From contig CP053159.1 in NCBI GenBank assembly GCA_014607495.2, positions 10,671,501-10,735,500 of the forward strand: a DNA stretch of 64,000 nucleotides, read 5' to 3'. Positions 12,012 to 23,544 of the stretch are shown piece by piece. The notes under the pieces were generated by a model, which worked only from the letters and a program-made list of their open reading frames with translations, did no database searches and was not told where the DNA came from. Both the position numbers and the translations under genes were made by a program. This stretch comes from Carposina sasakii. Lineage: Eukaryota > Arthropoda > Insecta > Lepidoptera > Carposinidae. Every line of letters begins with the position of its first letter. The first letter of the stretch is position 1.

Positions 12012-12250
12012 CTAGGTATATTTCTTATGTTATCACTCTTTGCTGAAGGTACGAACGTTTGAACGTTTTGTTTTTTCTGCAGTCCACGTGAACGGAGTTC
12101 AAAAACATTATTCAGTTGACCGAATTGTGAATCTAAACCATCCTCAAACCTACTTGAATACACACAAAAAATTTCATCCAAATCTATCCAGCCGTTTAGA
12201 AGGAAATCCATTACAAACGCAAGAATAGAAGATTTATTTATGTAAGGAAA
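12012..12250 (-). repeat. Helitron-like fragment, inverted
   Basis: Plus-strand 'tctgcagtccacgtgaacgg', 'gttgaccgaattgtgaatct' and 'cagccgtttagaaggaaatc' are the reverse complement of the unit at 5310-5485. Confidence 0.5.
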
Positions 12251-12374
12251 AGGAAACATTTCCGAGATATAACAACCATCTACCAGGCGTAACTGAAACT
12301 AAAGTTTATTTTTGAATATTCGACACAGCGACTGCACCGCAGTCTGCCGGATCCTATGAAAAAAGTTCTAACAT

Positions 12375-12655
12375 AAACAACAACATAAATCTTCTTTTCG
12401 TGTTGTTTTCATTGAACTCCTTCTAAACGGCTGGACAAATTTTGATGAAATTTTGTGTGTATGTTTAGGTGGGTTTGAGGATGGTTTAGCTTCACAATTC
12501 GGTCAACTAAATAATGTTTTTGGAATCCGTCCGCGTGGACAGCAGAGAAAACAAAATGTCGTTGACCGAATCGTAAGTCTAAACCATTCTCGATCCCACT
12601 TTAGAGGGAAATCCATTACAAACACACAAACAGAAGATTTTTATATACTAAGATA
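12375..12655. repeat. Fold-back pair of Helitron-like fragments
   Basis: A plus-oriented unit (12375-12545: 'gaactccttctaaacggctg', 'ttcggtcaactaaataatg', 'gtccgcgtggacagcag') is followed directly by an inverted partial unit (12545-12655: 'gttgaccgaatcgtaag', 'gagggaaatccattacaaac'). Together they form an imperfect hairpin. Confidence 0.5.
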
Positions 12656-13102
12656 ATTGATTTTAGATGGTTTTCCCAGAACACATTTTGTATCAAGGTC
12701 TCAGACTAAAACGACATGGACTGGAGTGTCTCAAATAGTGTGTGAAACTGCCTAAACTAATACACAAAAGCTGAGTGTAAACACCCTTTTCGAGATGTTT
12801 CTGAAGTGTATTTACACCCATTTACTATCTTTACTAAATCTTTATTTGCTAAAACAACACACACTACAGATTACTCTAAAATTGGTAAAGTGGTGGTACA
12901 ATTTTTTATGTCTAACAAAAGTAATGTGCGATGTGTCACAATAGCAAAAAGGTCCTGACTCAGCATGTGTTACAGACAAGTCTGCAACGCTGGTAATTCT
13001 GCCAGAACCGAAAGGGGAGTGCGTGCAACAATAAAAACTATGATTAAACAAACATTACGAGTATAAGGTGATTCTGCAAAAATATTAATAAGTGATACAT
13101 TT

Positions 13103-13299
13103 ATACAGGTTGTAACAAAAAGGGGCATGTCAAGCGAGAAGCCACGCAAACAGCCCAATGCAAAGAACCCATCTACAAAACCCGAGACCCGAAATCATAT
13201 GTCCATTCCTCCGGACAGTATGCAGATGATTATCGTGATGATGAGGGGATTCCGTAGTTTTCGGGAACGTTGACGACCAAAAATCACTCTGTATATTAG
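13103..13299 (+). repeat. MITE-like copy with 'gacgaccaaaaatcactctgta' end
   Basis: The left part (13106 on) resembles the 'cagggtgtaacaaaaagggg' MITE terminus. The right part ends 'cgttgacgaccaaaaatcac' then TCTGTATA. That right end recurs at 63520-63578 and, inverted, at 35487-35545. Confidence 0.45.
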
Positions 13300-15600
13300 C
13301 GTATTTATAATATTGCGCGTATAAGACGTGATGAACGTGAAGCTTTAACACATATCGGGGTTTACAAATAAAAAAAATACGAGGTACCCAGAACAACGTC
13401 AGAATCAGGTTGCTGTACGACTGTCCGTCTATTTGTTTACCAAGACCCCTTTGTAGATATCACGTTATTTATTTTATAAGACGTCTCGAAGAACTTCTTT
13501 ATTTTCATTATTATCGTACTACAATTACTCAGTATCTTCTTCGTAATAATAAATGTGACAAACTGTAAAATGTTTCGATTTAGTTCAAGTTTACCACAAT
13601 CAGGAGTCACACATGGCGGAGTTGAACGCCGCGAATTAGAACCAAGTACTTAAATTATTAAACTTGAAATGTTAAACTTTCTTAATATGATAACTTTAAA
13701 AGTTGGGCGGTGGGTTAGCAATCTGTTATTATAACCATATTTTAATCATGATTAAAAAACTATCAAACTTATAATTAACAATAAGTGTTAAGATAAAAAC
13801 TAATTTATCGTATTAGGGTAACCTGTAATGATAAACATTAGTTATGTGTGTGTAAATAAAAAAAATAAAAAATAAATGTATAACGTGAATAGTATTTAAA
13901 ATATTTTTTTTGCTCTTTGGAAAGCTTGTTTCATTACATTTTTCCTATGGTTGAATATTAATATCATTTTATGCTTATCAGAATAAATTATCAAAACCAT
14001 ACCTATCTGTAAAATTACAATTTGATAATGTGTCCAAATAAGGTAGTAATAAGCCTTCTAAGTTAAGTGGGCAAATCCATTTTTCAAATGTGAAAATAAT
14101 TGAAAATTAGAATATCACATGTCCACCTACATCATTTACAGCAACTTTTGTTCTGTGACCATATTTGTAAACGCAATAATTAATATAGCTGTAGAACAAA
14201 ATTTCTTTTACGTGCATACAAGTTACTGGAAGAGTGACGTCACGTCGTGGTAGCCGTTTGTATAGAGCGTTTTTTGGCAAATCTAAAATTGTGATTTTGA
14301 AATTGTTATATACCGGAAAGTCTTCACGATAGCGAAGTTTTTCTTTCGCAAATGTTTATTTTATTTTATGATTTTTCAATATAAATACAAATAAAAAAAC
14401 TGTCAACTACCCTAATAGGGTAGATTTGCTGTGACGTGGTTTACAAAGCCAAGTTTTACCCTTAAAATTCGGTTGCAGGATATACACCATAGCTGACCAT
14501 GTATTGTAGTAGCGTACCACCTGCATAGTGCGGCTGTGTATTAGACTATACATCTCCGACGCGGCATGTGCATGGAGCAACAATCATCATTCCGCCGCGG
14601 CACGACTGAAACCGCAGAGCCTGGCCTTAACCGACCTAAAGATGCTCATGCCTGGGCCCGCTAAGATGGCTGGAGATTAACACTCGTAGTTTTAGTGGAA
14701 ACCTAGTCATAGCACTAGCGTGAGGTGTTTGTGGTAGCACTTACAAATTACTTTACACGAGTCCTTTATTTAATCGTCAAGTGTAATTCAAATTTAAGTA
14801 GACGATTTCATTAAAATGGGGGGTGGGTCCAAAAAACTAGACACTCATTGCGTAGCTAGATTACCATCGAGAGTTGGTACTCACGGTAAGATTCGCTCCG
14901 CAGTTTCCCTCAGTTCCGTAGATACGAGTATATGCATAGATTTTCCTATGACACCATAATAACCTTGTTCATCTTTGCTTTCTGCTATTCTGCGGTTTTT
15001 ATTTTGCGTAATTTGTAATGCTGATAATCACTTGTTACTTTGTTGTATGTAGCTCAGTTGATGCCTAGTACTAAGAACTAGGTTTTAGCCCTAACAGGAT
15101 TATAGTTCATTTTTACTTGCTGTCAATGGCAGGTGAGGTAAAAGTTTTAAATTAATGGTTTTTGACAATACATTTAGGCTAACATCATCAATTAGGTCAT
15201 GTCGAAAAAGTGGTACTTGCATAATATATGTCTCGTTACTTTTATACGAACTTTATTGCAATGAAATGAAAGGTAAAAAAATATCGCAACTGGATAAACT
15301 AGTTCAGTTTCGAGATTTTTACCCTTTCATTTAGTTAAAGTTACGGTAAAATGAAAGTTTTGTTGTAATATTACAAGTATTAATTACCTACGTTATCATC
15401 GAAACCAAACCCGTGAAGTATTTTATATTTATAGGTATACAGTGAGTTTCCAGTAATCCATATAGATATCGTACGGATATTCAGACCTAATTTACCACTA
15501 ATGACCAGTATATTAATTTAGTTTATTAACATATTTTATTGTACTTTTTACTAATTTCCGATATAAAAAATCATTATCTATTAAATGAGCGCATGCACAT
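13300..15600. other. No recognisable feature
   Basis: Mostly AT-rich sequence with no supported ORF. 14470-14690 is richer in GC but I could not match it to anything. Confidence 0.4.
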
Positions 15601-15609
15601 ACATGCATT

Positions 15610-15710
15610 ATATACACGGCTGTGCTCCCATAATCGTATAGCATAATGGAGGTTCACGACGGAGATCCTACTGCCACGTTTATCATAGCTTTAGCAACAT
15701 ATCAGAAGAT
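15610..15710 (+). repeat. Fragment of the 'acacggctgtg' dispersed repeat
   Basis: 'tacacggctgtgctcccata' and 'ggaggttcacgacggagatc' resemble the start of the family at 6108-6295. Confidence 0.4.
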
Positions 15711-15715
15711 ATCAT

Positions 15716-15835
15716 ACATACATACAACCACGCCTGTATTCCTTACGGGGTAGGCAGAGCACCAAGGGCCGATAGAACCACATCGTGCCACTTCTTACCA
15801 AATTTTGAGGATATAATGGGTTGAGATATACAAGT
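15716..15835 (+). repeat. Dispersed repeat ('cttacggggtaggcag' family)
   Basis: 'ccttacggggtaggcagagc', 'aagggccgatagaaccacat' and 'gtgccacttcttacc' recur at 50240-50345. Such blocks are common in moth genomes; class not assigned. Confidence 0.5.
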
Positions 15836-16186
15836 TCGGTTAGTAGTGACGGGTGGTCACCCATCGCCTACAAAACAACAGCCTACAGAATATATCAGTT
15901 TCATAATAATGCCATACATACTGTTAGGTACCTACAAACCATTAATAGGAAGCCAGTGCTACATTTTTCTGCACAGTCATGCACATATTTTTTAATCTAG
16001 ATATGTGACGCGAAGGAGATAAGATCGGCAATGTTAGTACATATAAACTTTAGGTGACGTCGTCGTTGGTCACCTTTTCACCTGTATAAATGTATGTATG
16101 CCCTTGGCACGAAACTCACAAGTAGTTTAGATTTTACGACAGTTAAATGGCTTAAATAAATTTCACTCTCTGTGTTTATTATTGCC

Positions 16187-16495
16187 GTGTGGTGTCGGCA
16201 GAGTAGAAAAGCACCCCCCATTTCTGCCTGTGCGTATCATAAGAAGCAATGGCTTTCCTTCCATTTTGACAACGTAGTTAGGCCTCCCTCAGGGCACGTC
16301 GTAAGACTGCCATGGGGGATATTTGCCCATAGTCGCCACGCTGGGCAGGCGGGTTGGTGACCGCAGTTTGTATTTTGGACTATGTTGTCAATACGAGAGG
16401 CGCAGCTGCCCATCTCCCGGAAACCCTTAATCGCCTTGTACGATACCCACGAGCAGACATGGGGTGGTATGAATTCTACTCTGCCGGCACCACGC
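16187..16495. repeat. RTE-tail SINE copy, mainly inverted
   Basis: A short plus-oriented fragment ('gtgtggtgtcggcagagtag') is followed by a long inverted copy from about 16280 ('ggcctccctcagggcacgtc', 'gggcaggcgggttggtgacc', 'cttgtacgatacccacgagc') ending 'ctctgccggcaccacgcggc' near 16498. Confidence 0.6.
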
Positions 16496-16660
16496 GGCCA
16501 TTAGTCCGAAAATCACACTGCGATCACCAACCCGCCCTGCCCAGCGCAGCGTGGTGACTATGGGCAAAACCGCCCTATGGTAGTAGCCATTTGGCATGCC
16601 CTGGGGGAGGCCTATGTCCATTCGTCTAGTAGTGGCATGCAATTGGCTGATGTGATAATG
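16495..16660 (+). repeat. RTE-tail SINE copy, 3' half
   Basis: 'gatcaccaacccgccctgcc', 'ccctgggggaggcctatgtc' and 'tggcatgcaattggctgatg' match the 3' half of 62300-62560. It lies head to head with the inverted copy before it. Confidence 0.6.
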
Positions 16661-16670
16661 ATATGATTCG

Positions 16671-16740
16671 CAGTGGTCGTGGGTTCGATTCCCACTCGGG
16701 TGAAGAATTTTTACCATTTTCTTTATTAATAATATGATTC
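16671..16740 (+). repeat. tRNA-derived SINE fragment
   Basis: 'gtgggttcgattcccac' is a T-arm with a B box, followed by the same tail ('gggtgaagaatttttacc', 'tttctttattaataa') as the copy at 20432-20535. The A-box half is missing. Confidence 0.5.
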
Positions 16741-17394
16741 GCAACAGAGTTACTTAAGCTTTGCAATAGCAAAGAGTTATTTTTATTGTTTTGATGAGAT
16801 ACCTATCTAAGTATTAATAGACATAGTGTAGGTATCGCGAAAATGAAACTAGTGATCGTAAAAATATTGCTAAATACGGAAATTACGCTTGAATCAACCT
16901 ATATAAAATACGTTATTATTGTAATTTTATATCCCGCCCATTATTATAAATACGCACTTTACGCAATAGCATCGATAAAGTTGATAAGTATACAAAAATA
17001 AAATACCACACTTCTATATCTACCTATAAGTAGAAGAATTAATATTAGGATTCCTGTTACCTACCTACCTAAATTCATAGCTGTTATAAACCTACCTAAA
17101 TTCATACCTAATTATGATTATTGGATCTAGGTATAGTTTCTATCTTTCTTACGAGAAACTTTTAGGAACAAATCACTACCAAAAAATATTGTTGTACTTA
17201 TGACATGACCCCATAATAATATTATGTTATGTTTGCAAAAACCTTCCTTTTAAGATTTTAGTTGTTCTAATATTTTTGACTTTTATAGTAAACGCTTCGC
17301 ATTCAATCTTGCCTAGGAACTCGCTCGGATGATTGATGGCACAATAAATAAATATAAATAAATATAATAATAAATATAAATATTGACACACTTC

Positions 17395-17580
17395 ACAACA
17401 CATTGACCTAGTCCCACACTAAGATCCCTAAGGTCTTGTGTCGTGGGTACTAAGCAACGGTATATAAATACATAGATAAGTATATAAACATCCATGACTC
17501 GGAAACAAACATCGATGTTCATCACATCAATGTTTGCACCTACCGGGATTCGAACCCAGGACCTATGGCGTCGCAGGTAC
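17395..17580 (-). repeat. tRNA-derived SINE, minus strand
   Basis: On the minus strand a B box (gggttcgaatcccggtaggt) is followed by 'gatgaacatcgatgtttgtt', 'ccgagtcatggatgtttata' and 'aagaccttagggatcttagt'. The same head and body are at 39058-39185, and fragments lie at 4115-4200 and 25940-26110. Confidence 0.6.
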
Positions 17581-20430
17581 TACTAATACTAAGGTAATAC
17601 TAAGGAGCATTATTTATTTTTGTACAATCAACTGCAAAAAAGTTTTAATAATTGTCTTGTTATGTACCTCCTTCATACTACTCTACCCCTAACATCTTTG
17701 AAATAATATCCACGTTTGAGGTTATCAGACATACAACCTACAGCCGCTTGGCAGAATGTCGCTGATGTCATTGACTTGGCAAGTAGTTAGGCTTTATTTT
17801 CCGGCTAAAGATTCCCAGGGAAATATCAGGAATTCATCTAAACGGGAAAAATGCTTATTTTACTAGCAAATTCGAACACGAAGTCGTAAGCGTAAAGCTT
17901 GGTACATAAGAAAAACACATTCGAATGCAGTGCTTCTGCAGAACCGTAAAAATACAAAATTCCGTTTTAATGCAATATTAACAATATCAAAATGACAAAA
18001 AATCTGCGCATTTCCTTAATAAAACTGTTGACATCTCAACAATCCTTATTATGTTAATAACGCAGAATAGCTCTAATAAGTCACTCTTGCAAGAATTGGA
18101 CACTGCCTACTTTTGAGTTGCCCTACTTCCGATTAAGCCTAGCCACCTAAGCTAAGTTCTAGTTTTAATTTTCTTTTATGGCCGGCCGGCTCGACTCCCC
18201 AAAACAGGTTTAACTTCAACACGAAGTCGATATATAATATTCAGATTTTATTTAACAATAACAAAAAATTGCGCATGCTGAAGAATTGGACACTGCCTAC
18301 TCCCTAATTCCTAGCCTAAGCGTTCTAGAATGAAGGTTTTTCACAAATAATATTTTTTATTTATAACAGTGATGAAAGTTTTTGTTATATGTTTTTTTAG
18401 TTCTGCCATAAATGAGGAGTTGGCTTTAGTTTAGAGACACAATTTCTGGTACTAACCGGGCTGCGCACGTGTATTAGGTTATCCAGTTTAAAAAAATATT
18501 TTTTCTAAACAGCTCAGTATTTAATATTATATGATACACATTCCTTTATAATTTTATTCGATCCGGCAAATGGTAAGGCCAATGAAATTACCAGATGTAA
18601 ATTAGGTTTTTTCCTATAGACCTAAAGGTCTAATAAATGTGCTAATGTTTATGATTATGTAATTTTTAGTTGCTAAAAATTAAATATATCAATGTTAAAA
18701 AAAAAACGATTAGTATTTGCATATTCAATTTGAATGTACAATCTAAATATAAATTAACATAATACTCTATAGATATATTTAGGTACTTAAGTACCTACCT
18801 AAGTTTATTTTTTCGCAAATGTTTCGACAAAATTTTAATGTCGTCGTATGAAAATTTTATTTTAATGAAAAAGCTTGAGAGCTTCTTCTTGGACAATTTT
18901 CGTTTGAGTACATATAAAATACTATGCATATTGGAAAGAACCTTTATTGAATGTCATAAGTTAAATAATTTTCAAACTTACCCGGCTCCTAAGTGTAACT
19001 GCAAAAAAGTTATTGAAGTTGGAAAAAATGTCACGTGACATAATAAAATTATATCAACAACACCTTACTTTTAAACTTGACAATGAGTTCAAGCATCGCA
19101 CAGTAATTTAAGCGGCAACATATAAAAGGCAATGGCTAATTATTAGCCCAATGTCTTACTAGCGCACTTCAATCGTTTCCCGATAGCGTTAAAAAACCTT
19201 CCCAATAAAAACAAAGAGTTCTAGTAACATCTACCGCTACTATATCTTAGTATTAACGCAAGTCGCGATATTAGCACGAGACTACAAGGGATATACTATT
19301 GAATTGCAAGAGCCGCTTTGCATCCATGCGTGCTAAAGTCTTGCATTGGTTTCCGGAGAGGGAGTATATGCCCAGCATTGAATCACATCCTTTTGCAGTT
19401 GCACTCTACCATGTTGACATGTTGAAGACTTGTGGATGTTCGAACAAACATGTGTGCTGTGTTATTAAAAAATAAACTACACCTATCGTCACACATGACG
19501 TGACGTGTCCGATTTCTTAATTGATACTCGTACGTAGAGTCATGACCTACTGGCCAGGGGCATTTGCATGAAAACTGCAGTGGGAATAATTGAACTGAAA
19601 GTTTTTTTTGTTCGGTTTTAGGAGATTATGTTATATATTTATTTTATTCACATATCAGGTAAAATTAAAATTTGATGCACTAGCGAATTGATAGGAGACT
19701 CCTACTCCTAAAGGAAAAAGGATCCCTTAACACGATCGATCACTCTGTTCTACCGATTACGTTTCGACGACGAACTGGTAAAATTGGTGTTAGTTACGTC
19801 GATTTTTCCGAGCTATTACAAAACATAGAAAAGTAATATTTGATAATCGAATACTTCACTATATTGTCTTACTTTCGGTAGTTGCAGAAACACGATTCGT
19901 AGACTTTTTACGATAAAAAAATATGTTAAAGATACCTCTTTTAAATCAGATTGGTTTATTTTACAGGCAACCCAGAGCGATTTAGTCTCGATTTTTGTAT
20001 CAATAGCCTTGTCTTATAACTGTTATAACACTCTAAAAACGAGTAGAACACTTTTTAAAAATAATGTGTAGTTTTTATTAAAACGCAAAAATATGTTTTG
20101 TCGCTAACGCTCTTTTAGTTTAAGCCTAGTCCCCGGTCATATTTGTATGAAAATAAAGTTCCCTCAGTCGGCGTCCGGCTATAATTGTGTTGCATTTTAT
20201 TATTGAGCCATTGCTCATTTGAAAATATTAAATCTTAAATTAATATAAAAACACTTCTCCATTAATATAATCCGTTAGGATATGGTTGATCGTTTCATCT
20301 TTAAAACATTGTGCTGAGGGATTCAGCTTTGTTTGCCGAGATTTGGCTAGTGTATAGCTATCGGGATGAAAAATAACGTTGCCAATATGTAATTTAGAAA
20401 AAAGATGGTAAAATTCGTCATCCGAGTAAT
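17581..20430. other. No recognisable feature
   Basis: AT-rich intergenic or intronic sequence. 'gaattggacactgcctactt' occurs twice (about 18095 and 18282), indicating an old local duplication. No gene recognised. Confidence 0.4.
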
Positions 20431-20431
20431 T

Positions 20432-20535
20432 GACCCGGTGGCTCAGTGGTGAGAGCGCTGACACGCGGAATGCAGAGGTCGTGGGTTCGATTCCCACCCG
20501 GGTGAGGAATTTTTTCCATTTCTTTATCAATAATT
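20432..20535 (+). repeat. tRNA-derived SINE with intact A and B boxes
   Basis: Positions 20432-20505 keep tRNA geometry: acceptor arms GACCCGG/CCGGGTG (first pair mismatched), D stem GCTC/GAGC, T arm GTGGG-TTCGATT-CCCAC. The anticodon stem is broken and the 3' tail (gaggaattttttccattt) is shared with 16671-16740. It is therefore a SINE head rather than a tRNA gene. Confidence 0.6.
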
Positions 20536-20550
20536 TTATAAAATACTACT

Positions 20551-20757
20551 GGACGCCCGCGACTTCGTCCGCGTGGACTGCAGAAAAAAACAAACTTTTA
20601 TCTTTATAAAAAGTATAAAATAGGTATAGCCTACATAAAAAGTAGCCTGTCAATTTTTATTAAAATCGCTCCAGCTGTTTTTACGTGCAAGTAACAAACA
20701 TCTATCCATTCATCCATACTCACAAACTTTCGCGTTTATAATATTAGTAGGATTCAG
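20551..20757 (-). mobile_element. Helitron-like non-autonomous repeat, inverted
   Basis: The minus strand begins TCCTACTAATATTATAAACG, contains 'gcacgtaaaaacagctggag' and 'ggctactttttatgtaggct', and ends at the tail whose plus-strand form is 'ctggacgcccgcgacttcgt'. Nearly full length, about 200 bp. Confidence 0.65.
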
Positions 20758-20799
20758 TAGGTCTAAGAATCGGCTACTATCTGTTTTTCATAACCCTTC

Positions 20800-20848
20800 C
20801 ACGAAATAAGCGATATCCACGCGAGCGGAGCCGCGGGCAACAGCTATT
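20800..20848 (+). repeat. Helitron-like 3' end fragment
   Basis: 'ccacgcgagcggagccgcgg' followed by 'gcaacagctatt' is a plus-oriented terminal hairpin block of the same general type. Confidence 0.4.
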
Positions 20849-20883
20849 AAATATTGATATACAGGTTATAATGAGTCAATAGT

Positions 20884-21126
20884 ATAAATTAGAAAGTGCT
20901 TATCATGTTGAATAACTTTTCCTAAGACGGTATTTTCATATCTCTCAAAATTTAGCTGGGCTGTTAAGGGTTCTGCATCAGGTTATCTAGACCTTCAATT
21001 TTATTACGTTATTAGAAAGTGCTTATCATGCTGAGCAACTTTTCCTAAGACGGTATTTTCATATCTCTCAAAGTTAAGCTGGGCTGCTAAGGGTTCTGCA
21101 TCAGGCAGTCTAGACCTTCAATTTTT
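20884..21126. repeat. Direct duplication of a ~121-bp unit
   Basis: Two adjacent copies share 'agaaagtgcttatcatg', 'aacttttcctaagacggtat', 'tttcatatctctcaaa' and 'aagggttctgcatcagg'. They differ at scattered bases. Likely an internal block of the adjoining Helitron-like element. Confidence 0.6.
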
Positions 21127-21147
21127 TTCTTTCATATCATTTCTACG

Positions 21148-21444
21148 TCATTTTATTCTTTCATACATATTTTTTGGATAACTTGAACCGTTTACGCAGC
21201 GCACGCAACGGAAGTTTCCAAAGTTGAATAATTTTCCCCGTTTTTTCCACATTTTCCTCTTATTCTTCGTCCCTATTGGTCGCACTGTGATGATATATAG
21301 CCTAAAGCCTTCCTCGATAAATGGACTATCCAACACTAAAAGATTTTTTTAATTCGACCCAGTAGTTCCGGAGATTAGCGCGTTCAATCAAACAAACAAA
21401 CAAACAAACAAACTCTTCAGCTTTATAATATTATATAGTATAGA
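21148..21444 (-). mobile_element. Helitron-like element, 5' end, inverted
   Basis: The minus strand starts TCTATACTATATAATATTAT at 21444, then has the (gttt)n run, 'gaacgcgctaatctccggaa' and 'gtgcgctgcgtaaacggttc'. Same family as 1257-1467 and 3203-3407 but with more internal sequence; the duplicated unit to its left is probably part of it. Confidence 0.65.
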
Positions 21445-21449
21445 TTAAA

Positions 21450-23200
21450 TCATTCAGATCTACACCTACTACGGTCTCTTTCAACTGTAAATAATAAAAA
21501 TCATCATCATCGCAATAAAGATATTATTAAGCATATTTTTTACCAATACCTACATTCTCTTATAATTTGTGTAAAATAAAAATAACAGTAATCCTGCTAA
21601 CCTAAAATGTCTAACCTCATTCATTATGTCCTAGAAATTTCGATAAAAAAAACCTCTTGTCCAATTACCATCGTGTAGAAAGTACCATTCTCACAGAAGA
21701 GATACGGTCTTCAACCTATCGAGGTTAACGAAAGTATGATGACCAATCATATTCGTCTAAATACGTGGTCGATGCTTATGAAGTTAAAGTGAAATATTAA
21801 CTAATACCTATATTGGCTCGTCTAAATTTTTTCACCCGAAACGCTCTTCCTACCGATTTGTAATCCGAATGATCACTCTTCCTACAAATTTTACTCCTAA
21901 AGTTTTTAGTCATATACATATATCATCTTTCCGAAAATTTTAATTCATAATATCACTACTAGTACTGTTAATTTGTTTAAACTCCTACTGTTATTTTTCA
22001 TAAAGTTTTTATCCCTAAACATAATTTCAATAATATTTTTTCTCATATGCATTATACAGTAAGAAAATAATCATTTAACCAGTGTAATAAAAATTATATG
22101 TGAACGGGCAGATTATGACATTTATCTATTCTGGTTTTTGTTGGAAAAAATGACCAAACAAAACATTTACTTGAATTACTTTTACCGTTGCCATTATTTA
22201 GTTGACAATAACAAACAGTCCTAATCTGATTCTCAGTCTAATGAGGCCTGGAACATTGTCAATAGATTCTGTCCACTACTACACGTGTTTTATGTGATGA
22301 TAATAAAAGTACACATGTCTGATATTTCGATATAAAAAATTTGCATATCGTGACCGTGACCCTTTGACTCCAGTGAATGTACGCATTGGATTTGGCTTGT
22401 AATTAATTGTTCTAAGACATTTTATTTCAGAAATAATATTTACATAACTATGATGATTAAAAAACAGAATAAAACTGGTCAAATGCGGTTTGGCATTGCA
22501 AATCGAGCCTCCCGACTTTACTTTCGATAAAACAATCATGTTTTTAGATAGAGTTGTTTGATATTTCACAGCTGAAAGAAATCTTAGGATTTGAATATAT
22601 TATTTCGTTATCTCAAAACAATGGGTATTGACTGACATACACAGTGCGTATTACACACGAACATAGGGGTTAGGGGCGAACTCGCCTCTAGGCCGCGGCC
22701 CAGATTACACACATGTGATCTACAAGGATACTTTGTAGGAACGGACACCCTCTAAAAATTTGTCGCCATCTTTGGCAGTGGAACTCATAAGTATCTTGAC
22801 GCTAAATATGACTAAACATGATGTAAACTTAGTTTTAATTTCACTTTATTATAAAATTTTATAAAAATACCGATAAGCTACTTAAAATATTTGTTTATAT
22901 GCAGTTAGTCATCAATAATTTAGATTTTGGCCTTGTACATTTTCTTTTATTTGCAAAATAACACCAGCACAACTGATGAACACATAACGTTGGCTGCGTA
23001 ATTACTTTAATTTCTGGAAATTAATAATGGAGAGATATCATATCGTGCATAATAACGGAAGCTGAGTTTCTTGAAAAACAAAAGGTAGGTTGATGAGTTA
23101 CGTGCAAATAATGTACACTGAACAGCCACAAGGCTGATAAAGGTCGATTTAATCACTTAGGTGTGCTATAATTACTTATATGTAGCCGTACCTACCACCT
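21450..23200. other. No recognisable feature
   Basis: AT-rich. 21830-21900 ('gatcactcttcctacaaatt') has the flavour of a dispersed repeat but no second copy was found in the window. Confidence 0.35.
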
Positions 23201-23221
23201 AAGTACCTGTACCACCCTTTA

Positions 23222-23537
23222 TGACCCATGACACTTCCACTTCGTACTTGTCAGTATAAAAACTTTAATTTTTAAATTTAAGTAATTCGCATACATACCT
23301 AGAGGTTGCATATAAACTTATTTTTTTACAAAAATATCCGTTCATTCTTACTTGCCAATATAAGAACTTTAATTTTTAAATTTAGAACCTATGTAGTAGT
23401 AGGTAGTGTCGATGGGAACGAAGATGTTAGACCCTTCATATAGTACCCATGGCACTACTGGATAGTAGTGCAGAAGGGACAAAACATTCTCCGCGACACT
23501 ACCGGTAGTGTGGTCGGTCTGGTAGTGTCATGGGTCA
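23222..23537. repeat. Possible inverted-repeat element with palindromic core
   Basis: 14-bp inverted repeats TGACCCATGACACT (23222-23235) and its complement (23524-23537) enclose two near-identical 'ataa.aactttaatttttaa' blocks, a hairpin 'cactactggatagtagtg' and the palindrome ACACTACCGGTAGTGT (23496-23511). 'cctgtacca' occurs just outside both ends. Confidence 0.35.
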
Positions 23538-23544
23538 GAATAGC

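Noticed and set aside
16354..16744. Open frames on both strands (67 and 105 codons)
   Set aside because: They lie over inverted SINE copies and a tRNA-derived SINE; sequences like GNRTHDH are known repeat translations.
20432..20505. tRNA gene with A and B boxes
   Set aside because: The anticodon stem does not pair, the first acceptor pair is mismatched, and the 3' tail is shared with another copy at 16671. It is a SINE head.
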